This document shows, one piece after another, positions 1 through 5,619 of a DNA stretch of 5,619 nucleotides. The DNA lies in NCBI GenBank assembly GCA_018262135.1, contig JAGTSD010000287.1, forward strand, positions 1 through 5,619, written 5' to 3'. The notes under the pieces are model-generated. The model was not told the DNA's origin, searched no databases, and saw nothing but the letters and a program-made list of their open reading frames with translations. The stretch's first letter is position 1, and each line of letters starts with the position of its first letter. The position numbers and the translations under genes are program-made. This stretch comes from Pseudomonadota bacterium. Lineage in GTDB: Bacteria > Pseudomonadota > Gammaproteobacteria > Competibacterales > Competibacteraceae.

Positions 1-1
1 G

Positions 2-1020
<1,019 letters not shown>

Positions 1021-1021
<1 letters not shown>

Positions 1022-1422
1022 TGAGCGGCTTCACCCTGCACCTGCAAAGCGCTGCCCGCTACGAACGAATTGACGGAGTGGCCAGCTTTGTGGGCGAAGA
1101 CGCCAGTGGCAGTTTCGGCATCCTGCCCGGGCGGGCCCGCTTCATGACCGTGCTCGACTACGGCCTGGCGCGCTTCCGCACGGACCAGGGTCCGTGGCAA
1201 TACCTGGCCTGTCCCGGCGCGGTGCTGTACTTCGTGGCCAACGAACTGTTCCTCAATACCCGTCGCTACCTGCGCGACGATGACTACGGGCGCATCGAGG
1301 CGCTGCTGGCGGGGCAGTTGGCGAAAGAAGAGATCGAATTGAAGGCGATCAAGGACAACCTGCAACGGCTGGAACAGGAGCTGTTCCGGCGCTTGCGCAA
1401 GCTCGATCGGTGGGGGGCATGA
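1021..1422 (+). CDS. atpC: N-ATPase F1 subunit epsilon
   Basis: Epsilon is part of the central stalk. It binds gamma and the c-ring and in many F-ATPases inhibits ATP hydrolysis. The product is 133 residues, a usual length. The N-terminal beta-sandwich covers about residues 1-83 and carries the family signature GSFGILPGRARFMTVL (residues 30-45). A charged helical C-terminus follows (about 88-130, AKEEIELKAIKDNLQRLEQELFRR in short pieces), matching the helical hairpin. The ATG at 1021 is chosen because it has a strong Shine-Dalgarno site and touches the atpD stop. The open frame runs back to a GTG at 988, but that would overlap atpD and lacks support. The gene overlaps atpQ by four bases (ATGA). 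The pairing of beta and epsilon at the front of the operon is typical of N-ATPases. Confidence 0.95.
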
Positions 1423-1691
1423 ACGACGACAAGTGGCGCCGGGATGTAGATCGGGATGCCCGGCGGCTGAAAGATGCGGAGCGCGGGCGCCGCTCGCTGC
1501 TGGCCCAGACGGTGTTCCTGGGCACGCTGTCGGTCCTTTTTCTCGTGCCGCTGGTCGGGGGAGCCTATCTGGGCCGCTGGCTGGACAGCCTGGGCGAGGG
1601 TTACACCGTGCGCTGGACGGTGAATCTGATCCTGCTGGGCCTCGTCGCCGGTGTGTTGAATGTGTATTTTTTCATCAGGAAGCACTGGTGA
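1419..1691 (+). CDS. atpQ: AtpQ, AtpI-like small membrane protein
   Basis: A 90-residue protein of the AtpI/AtpQ type. It has a charged N-terminus (about residues 1-26, rich in Arg, Asp and Lys) and two predicted transmembrane helices (about 27-50 and 67-86). Between them is the family-like motif GGAYLGRWLDSLGEG (47-61). AtpI-like proteins are linked to c-ring assembly or stability and possibly Mg2+ handling; in N-ATPases AtpQ is named by its place in the operon. The ATG at 1419 overlaps the atpC stop as ATGA and is preferred to the in-frame GTG at 1410. Only a G-rich stretch precedes it, so initiation probably depends on translational coupling. In the family, atpR should follow directly, but here the stop is joined to the atpB start (TGATG). 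The gene call is firm; the precise function is inferred from family and position. Confidence 0.88.
   Translation: MNDDKWRRDVDRDARRLKDAERGRRSLLAQTVFLGTLSVLFLVPLVGGAYLGRWLDSLGEGYTVRWTVNLILLGLVAGVLNVYFFIRKHW
1677..1682 (+). promoter_or_regulatory. Shine-Dalgarno site for atpB
   Basis: AGGAAG lies eight bases before the ATG at 1691, within the 3' end of atpQ. It fixes the atpB start and rejects the much longer open frame that runs back to about 1433. Confidence 0.65.
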
Positions 1692-2227
1692 TGGAAGCCG
1701 TCGCCGTATGGTTCTCGATCGGCCCCTTCGGCATCACCGCCACGGTGGGGACGACCTGGATTCTCCTGCTGGCGTTTGGCCTGGGCTGCTGGCTGGCGAC
1801 GCGGCGACTGTCGGTGGAGAATCCGGGCGTCTTCCAGACCGCCCTGGAGGGCGTCGTGCAGGCCATCGAATCCGCCATCGAGGCGGTACTGCCCGGCCGC
1901 GCCAGGCTGGTCCTGCCCTTCGTCGGTACTCTGTGGTTGTTTGTGGCGGCGGCCAACCTTACCGGCCTGATACCGGGCTTGCACTCGCCTACCGGCGACC
2001 TGTCCGCCACCGCCGCGCTGGCCATCCTGGTATTCCTCTCGGTGCACTGGTACGGCATCCGCAGCGACGGACCGAAGGCTTATCTGCGCCACTATCTTTC
2101 GCCCAGCCCGATCCTGCTGCCGTTCCATCTGCTGGGCGAGTTGTCCCGCACCCTGGCCCTGGCGGTGCGCCTGTTCGGCAATATCATGAGCCTGGAAATG
2201 GCGGCCCTGAAAGGAAACACGACATGA
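1691..2227 (+). CDS. atpB: N-ATPase Fo subunit a, lacking the C-terminal helix
   Basis: Subunit a is the membrane stator that carries the ion half-channels beside the c-ring. Recognisable parts are an N-terminal transmembrane helix (about residues 20-37), FQTALEGVVQAIESAIEAV (48-66), LVLPFVGTLWLFVAAANLTGLIPGL (73-97), a helix at about 105-120, and the signature ELSRTLALAVRLFGNIMSLEM (150-170). R160 matches the essential Arg210 of E. coli and E169 matches Glu219. The protein then ends after only nine more residues (AALKGNTT), giving 178 in total. In E. coli about 60 residues follow this Arg; here there are 18. The final helix, which packs against the Arg helix and carries conserved polar residues, is therefore absent. 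The frame still ends in an ATGA overlap with atpE, which suggests an in-frame internal deletion that kept the original C-terminal tail. Ion translocation is probably lost or severely altered. Identity is certain; functionality is doubtful. Confidence 0.92.
   Translation: MEAVAVWFSIGPFGITATVGTTWILLLAFGLGCWLATRRLSVENPGVFQTALEGVVQAIESAIEAVLPGRARLVLPFVGTLWLFVAAANLTGLIPGLHSPTGDLSATAALAILVFLSVHWYGIRSDGPKAYLRHYLSPSPILLPFHLLGELSRTLALAVRLFGNIMSLEMAALKGNTT
2211..2215 (+). promoter_or_regulatory. Shine-Dalgarno site for atpE
   Basis: AAGGA lies eight bases before the ATG at 2224, inside the last codons of atpB. The c subunit is needed in many copies, so its own good initiation site makes sense. The site lies immediately downstream of the apparent atpB truncation point. 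Confidence 0.65.
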
Positions 2228-2490
2228 GCGACATGCACTGGTTTGTCCTGGTTTCCACCGTGGTGGCGGCGGTGGCCATCGCGCTGGGCAGCATCTTCCC
2301 GGCCATCGCCATGGGCCGCGCCATCACGCAGGCCCTGGATGCGCTGGCGCGCCAGCCCGAGGCGGAAAAATCCATCTCCCGCACCCTGTTCATCGGCCTG
2401 GCGATGATCGAATCGCTGGCGATCTACGTGCTGGTGATCGTGCTGATCATCCTGTTCCGCAACCCGCTGCTCGAATACCTGCTCAAGTAG
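2224..2490 (+). CDS. atpE: N-ATPase Fo subunit c (rotor ring)
   Basis: An 88-residue hairpin protein that forms the rotating c-ring. Helix 1 covers about residues 6-38 and helix 2 about 53-79. They are joined by the polar loop ARQPEA (42-47), which touches gamma and epsilon. E63 in AMIESLAIY is the ion-binding carboxylate. By alignment to the Na+-type Ilyobacter ring, the Glu-Ser pair (E63, S64) and the following Tyr (Y68) are kept. The helix-1 Gln ligand of the PxxxQ motif is Met (P26, M30), and the Thr after Glu-Ser is Leu (L65). A complete Na+ site is therefore not present, and H+ coupling is at least as likely. The ATG at 2224 overlaps the atpB stop and has its own Shine-Dalgarno site. 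The same frame is open back to about 1660, but that upstream part is a shadow of atpB. Confidence 0.96.
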   Translation: MSDMHWFVLVSTVVAAVAIALGSIFPAIAMGRAITQALDALARQPEAEKSISRTLFIGLAMIESLAIYVLVIVLIILFRNPLLEYLLK

Positions 2491-2495
2491 ATCCC

Positions 2496-3245
2496 ATGCC
2501 GCTCGACTGGACCACCTTTACGCTTGAAATCATCAATTTCCTGGCCCTGGTCTGGATCCTCAAGCGCTTTCTCTATCAGCCGGTGCTGGAAACCCTGGCC
2601 CGGCGCCGCGCGGGCATCGAACGCACCCTGGCGGAGGCCAGACAGGCCGAGGAACGGGCGGCCGCCCTGAAAACCCAGTTCGAAAACCGGCTGGCTGACT
2701 GGGATCAGGAAAGGGCCGCAGCGCGGGCGCGGCTGGAAGCAGAGCTTGCGGTGGAACGGACCCGGCAGATGCAGACCCTGGCCAAGGCATTGGTCGAGGA
2801 ACGCGAACGCAACAGGGCGCAGGAGGCTCACCGGCAGCAGGACTTGCGGCGCGAACTGGAGACGCAGGCGCTCGTCCAGGCCCGGGCGTTCGCCACCCGG
2901 CTGCTCTCGCGGCTCGCCGGGCTGGAACTGGAGGCGCGCCTGGTGGACGTGTTTATCGAGGACTTTTCCAGGCTGCCCGACGAGCGGCTTGCCGGGCTGC
3001 GCGCCGCAGCCCAGACTCCGGGCGCGCGCGCCATTGTCGCCAGCGCTTTTGCGCTTCCCGAATCGCAGCGCCAGCACCTCGCGGCGGCCATCGCCGCCCG
3101 GCTGGGTCTGCGGCTTCCCGTCGCTTTTACCGAGGACAGCAGACTCATCAGCGGCTTGCAGGTCTCGGTCGGTCCCTGGCAGTTGAACCTGAGCCTGGCT
3201 GACGAACTGGCGCTGTTCGCGGCGGCGTCCAACCATGCCGGCTGA
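2496..3245 (+). CDS. atpF: N-ATPase subunit b with delta-like C-terminal domain
   Basis: A stator subunit of 249 residues, far longer than a standard b (about 156 in E. coli). The N-terminus is typical of b: a transmembrane helix at about 5-25 followed by [25 protein letters not shown] long charged, Ala/Arg/Glu-rich coiled coil follows to about 140. The C-terminal part (about 178-245, from [26 protein letters not shown] in pieces to [11 protein letters not shown]) resembles the C-terminal domain of delta/OSCP, with the pattern of a short strand, helix, strand and [11 protein letters not shown] turn. A helical stretch at about 143-172 links the two. This would explain why no separate atpH gene is present. 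The N-terminal helical bundle of delta, which normally grips alpha, is not seen. The start follows atpE after five bases with no strong Shine-Dalgarno site. The 3' end overlaps atpA by 11 bases. Confidence 0.93.
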   Translation: MPLDWTTFTLEIINFLALVWILKRFLYQPVLETLARRRAGIERTLAEARQAEERAAALKTQFENRLADWDQERAAARARLEAELAVERTRQMQTLAKALVEERERNRAQEAHRQQDLRRELETQALVQARAFATRLLSRLAGLELEARLVDVFIEDFSRLPDERLAGLRAAAQTPGARAIVASAFALPESQRQHLAAAIAARLGLRLPVAFTEDSRLISGLQVSVGPWQLNLSLADELALFAAASNHAG

Positions 3246-4716
3246 AGCCCTTCCCGCCACCGCATCACCGCTCGCCCGCCAGACGGCGTGGCTGAAGACG
3301 TATCAGTTCGCGCTGCGCCTGGCCGAGCAGGGCAAGGTGGCGGCGGTGGGCGACGGCATCGCCTGGGTCGAGGGGCTGCCCTCGGCAGCGATGGACGAGA
3401 TTCTGCGCTTCGAGGATGGCAGCGAGGCGCTGGTGTTTCACCTGGGCAGCCGGCGCATCGGCGCCATCCTGCTGCGCCAGAGCGAACAGCTCACTGCCGG
3501 CACGGCGGCCATTCTGACCGGGCGACGGCTGGACATCGCCGTGGGAGATGCCTATCTCGGCCGCGTGGTTGACCCGCTGGGCCGCCCGCTGGACGGGGGT
3601 CCGCCCCTGCCCGCCAGTCCGCGCCGCCCGCTGGAGGCAGCCTCGCCGCCGATCATCGGGCGGGATTTCGTCAGGCGGCCGCTGATCTCCGGCAACAAGA
3701 TCGTGGACAGCATGCTGCCCCTCGGCAAGGGCCAGCGCCAACTCGTCATCGGCGATGCGGGCACGGGCAAGAGCGCCCTGGCGCTGGATATGGTCATCGC
3801 CCAGCAGGGTCGCAACGTGCGGTGCGTCTATGTTCTCATCAGCCGGAAACGCTCGGCGGTGGTGGCCACCATCGAGGCTTTGCGCCGGACGGGAGCGCTC
3901 GATTACACCTGCGTCGTCGTCGCCGAAGCCACCGCCATGCCCGGCCTCAAATTCCTCGCTCCCTTCGCCGGTTGTGCTCTCGCCGAGGCCTGGATGTGGG
4001 TGGGCCGCGACGTGCTGGTGGTGTATGACGACCTCAGCACCCACGCCCGCACCTATCGGGAGCTGTCGCTGTTGCTGCGCCGCCCGCCAGGCCGCGAGGC
4101 CTACCCCGGCGACATCTTTTTCCTGCATTCGCGCCTGCTGGAGCGTTCCACCTGTCTGGCCGCCCATTGCGGCGGTGGCAGCATGACCGCCCTGCCCATC
4201 GTCGAGACCGAGCAGGGCGAGATCGCCGCCTACATCCCCACCAACCTGATCTCCATCACCGATGGCCAGATCTATCTCGACCCGCAACTGTTCGCCCGCG
4301 GGTTTCTACCGGCCATTGACGTCACCCGTTCGGTGTCGCGCATCGGCGGCAAGGCGCAGCATCCGGCCATTCGTGCCGAGGCCGGGCGGATGAAACTGGA
4401 TTTCCTGCAATTTTTGGAACTGGAGGTCTTCACCCGCTTCGGTTCCCGCCTGGAAGCCAGCATCGAAGCGAAAATCCGGCGCGGGCGGCTGTTGCGGGAA
4501 CTCTTGAAACAGGAGCGCCTGGCGCCGCTGTCGCCGGAACAGCACCTGGCCTGGCTCATCGCCTACAACGAAGGGCGGTTCGACGGCCTGGAGGGCGACG
4601 CCTTGATGACAGCGCTGGCGACGCTGCTCGCCCGCGCGGCGGCTTCGCCCCTCACGCTGAACGACGGGCGTGAGGCCTGGCGCAGAGCTGTGATCGAGTG
4701 GCGGAAACCGCCATGA
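3235..4716 (+). CDS. atpA: N-ATPase F1 subunit alpha
   Basis: The non-catalytic nucleotide-binding subunit of the F1 hexamer: 493 residues, close to the usual 500-515. An N-terminal beta barrel (about 32-100, [16 protein letters not shown]) is followed by [14 protein letters not shown], then the P-loop GDAGTGKS (173-180), Walker [11 protein letters not shown] (259-268), [15 protein letters not shown] (279-293), [19 protein letters not shown] (339-349) and SVSRIGG (366-372). R369 is the arginine finger that reaches the catalytic site of beta. Differences from standard alpha are GDAGTGKS for GDRQTGKT, and [11 protein letters not shown] where the family usually has SKQAVAYR. The segment [22 protein letters not shown] (376-397) replaces the usual helical start of the C-terminal domain. 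The ATG at 3235 lies inside the end of atpF with no clear Shine-Dalgarno site, so translation is probably coupled. The stop overlaps atpG by ATGA. Confidence 0.97.
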   Translation: MPAEALPATASPLARQTAWLKTYQFALRLAEQGKVAAVGDGIAWVEGLPSAAMDEILRFEDGSEALVFHLGSRRIGAILLRQSEQLTAGTAAILTGRRLDIAVGDAYLGRVVDPLGRPLDGGPPLPASPRRPLEAASPPIIGRDFVRRPLISGNKIVDSMLPLGKGQRQLVIGDAGTGKSALALDMVIAQQGRNVRCVYVLISRKRSAVVATIEALRRTGALDYTCVVVAEATAMPGLKFLAPFAGCALAEAWMWVGRDVLVVYDDLSTHARTYRELSLLLRRPPGREAYPGDIFFLHSRLLERSTCLAAHCGGGSMTALPIVETEQGEIAAYIPTNLISITDGQIYLDPQLFARGFLPAIDVTRSVSRIGGKAQHPAIRAEAGRMKLDFLQFLELEVFTRFGSRLEASIEAKIRRGRLLRELLKQERLAPLSPEQHLAWLIAYNEGRFDGLEGDALMTALATLLARAAASPLTLNDGREAWRRAVIEWRKPP

Positions 4717-5567
4717 GCCGCCGGCGCGAGCTGGCGCGGCGGTTGGCCGCCCTGACGGATATTGCCGGCATCCTGTCGGCGATGAAGGGCCTGGCGCTGA
4801 TGGAAACCCGCATCCTGCGGGATTCCCTCGACAGCCAGCGCCGCATGGTGGACGGTATCGAAGCCGCCGCCGGCGATTTCCTCGCCTGGCACGCCGATCT
4901 GGCCCCCGTGCCGGGGAAGGGACGCGAACTGTGCGTGCTGGTGGGTTCGGAACAGGGTTTCTGCGGCGACTTCAACGAGAGCATCGTGACGCAGGCGCGG
5001 GCGACGTGCACCGACCCGAATGCCCCCGCGTGCTGGACCGTGGTCGGCCAGCGTCTCACCAGCAGGCTCGCTGATGATGGCCGCGTGGTGCTGGCGTTGC
5101 CCGGGGCGAGCGTTGCCGACGAGGTGCCGGCGGTGCTGCTGCGCCTGACCCGGGAACTCAATCGCCTGCTGGCTATGGAAGCGATGGCGGGCCACGGCCT
5201 CTCCACGCTCTACCACTGCGACGCCAGCGGCGATATTCGACTGCGGAGGTTGTTGCCGCTGCGCGATCTGCCGCCGGCGCCGGCGCGGGCCCACCCGCCC
5301 GACCTCAACCTGCCGCCGGCTGAATTCCTGACCGGGCTCGCCAGCCATTATCTCTATGCCGTGCTCAACGAGGTGCTCTACAGTTCGCTCATGGCCGAGA
5401 ATCGGCGGCGGCTCGCGCACATGGACCGGGCGCTGGACCGTCTGGAGGAAGACATGGCGCAGCTGCGGCTGACCTACAACGCCCGGCGCCAGGAGGAAAT
5501 CACCGAGGAGATCGAGGTCATCCTGCTCTCCGCCGATATGCTGGCCGGCACGGAAACCCCGTCCTGA
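4713..5567 (+). CDS. atpG: N-ATPase F1 subunit gamma
   Basis: Gamma is the central rotor shaft that couples c-ring rotation to the alpha-beta hexamer. The product is 284 residues, normal for the family, although the sequence is strongly diverged. The N-terminal helix (about 1-57) contains [21 protein letters not shown], matching the KITKAMEMVAASKM region. [13 protein letters not shown] (77-88) corresponds to the STDRGLCGGLN strand and turn. The middle domain is variable and Pro-rich near 180-202. The C-terminal helix (about 203-275) ends with [20 protein letters not shown], the conserved NxxRQxxIT.E segment. The ATG at 4713 overlaps the atpA stop as ATGA and is preferred to an in-frame GTG at 4698. 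Neither has a clear Shine-Dalgarno site. This is the last gene of the operon seen here. Confidence 0.95.
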   Translation: MSRRRELARRLAALTDIAGILSAMKGLALMETRILRDSLDSQRRMVDGIEAAAGDFLAWHADLAPVPGKGRELCVLVGSEQGFCGDFNESIVTQARATCTDPNAPACWTVVGQRLTSRLADDGRVVLALPGASVADEVPAVLLRLTRELNRLLAMEAMAGHGLSTLYHCDASGDIRLRRLLPLRDLPPAPARAHPPDLNLPPAEFLTGLASHYLYAVLNEVLYSSLMAENRRRLAHMDRALDRLEEDMAQLRLTYNARRQEEITEEIEVILLSADMLAGTETPS

Positions 5568-5605
5568 AGCCACTTGCCGAGGGATGGCCCTGCCGCTGGA
5601 TGCTG

Positions 5606-5619
5606 CAGTCGCCTGACTG
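5606..5619 (+). terminator. Possible hairpin after atpG, cut by the window end
   Basis: CAGTC, a four-base loop GCCT, and GACTG form a perfect five-pair stem whose last base is the last base of the window. It lies about 40 bases after the atpG stop, where a terminator would be expected. The stem may extend beyond the window, and no T-run can be seen. A five-pair stem can arise by chance. The rest of 5568-5619 shows no gene. Confidence 0.22.

Noticed and set aside
1433..1690. Long upstream extension of the subunit a frame
   Set aside because: The translated part before 1691 is a low-complexity Ala/Gly/Arg shadow of atpQ. The ribosome site and homology both begin at 1691.
1660..2223. Long frame leading into subunit c
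   Set aside because: It is the shadow of atpB in another frame, rich in Arg, Gly and Pro. Only the part from 2224 has c-subunit features.
2491..2495. A separate delta gene (atpH) near atpF
   Set aside because: The gap between atpE and atpF is five bases, and atpF overlaps atpA. The only delta-like sequence is the C-terminus of AtpF itself.
2424..5573. Several long reverse-strand open frames (2424-3260, 3265-4287, 4563-5573)
   Set aside because: They lie exactly opposite conserved ATPase genes, have Gln/Arg/Gly-rich compositions typical of GC-rich antisense frames, and show no domain or ribosome site.
5584..5616. A small gene after atpG starting with ATG at 5584
   Set aside because: The frame gives only ten residues before a stop, with no ribosome site and no recognisable product.

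Overview
The window is an almost complete operon for an alternative F-type rotary ATPase of the N-ATPase class. All genes lie on the + strand and are packed end to end. The order is atpD (beta, 5' end cut off by the window), atpC (epsilon), atpQ (AtpI-like membrane protein), atpB (a), atpE (c), atpF (b with a delta-like C-terminus), atpA (alpha) and atpG (gamma). Beta and epsilon lead, the membrane genes sit in the middle, alpha and gamma close, and there is no separate delta gene. This is the N-ATPase layout (atpDCQRBEFAG), not the usual atpBEFHAGDC order. Known hosts of such operons usually carry a standard F-ATPase elsewhere in the genome, and the operon is thought to spread by lateral transfer. 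The high GC content and protein character suggest a proteobacterium, probably beta or gamma; that placement is inference only.

Layout: 2-1021 beta; 1021-1422 epsilon; 1419-1691 AtpQ; 1691-2227 subunit a; 2224-2490 subunit c; 2496-3245 subunit b/delta; 3235-4716 alpha; 4713-5567 gamma; 5568-5619 a short non-coding tail. Six of the seven junctions overlap (1-11 nt) and the seventh has a 5-nt gap, so translation is probably coupled from end to end. No promoter is visible, because the operon begins before the window. Together the genes encode an F1 head (alpha, beta, gamma, epsilon), a membrane motor (a and a c-ring) and a stator (b with a delta-like cap). In this family the machine is usually seen as an ATP-driven ion pump.

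Two things depart from the family pattern. The gene for AtpR, normally between atpQ and atpB, is absent: atpQ and atpB share one base. Subunit a is only 178 residues and stops just after the segment with its essential arginine (R160), so the last conserved transmembrane helix is missing, although the reading frame still ends in a neat ATGA overlap with atpE. The operon is therefore either a natural, probably motor-impaired deletion derivative, a divergent variant, or an assembly error. In addition, the c subunit keeps the Glu-Ser pair but has Met where Na+-type rings have Gln, so Na+ coupling should not be assumed.
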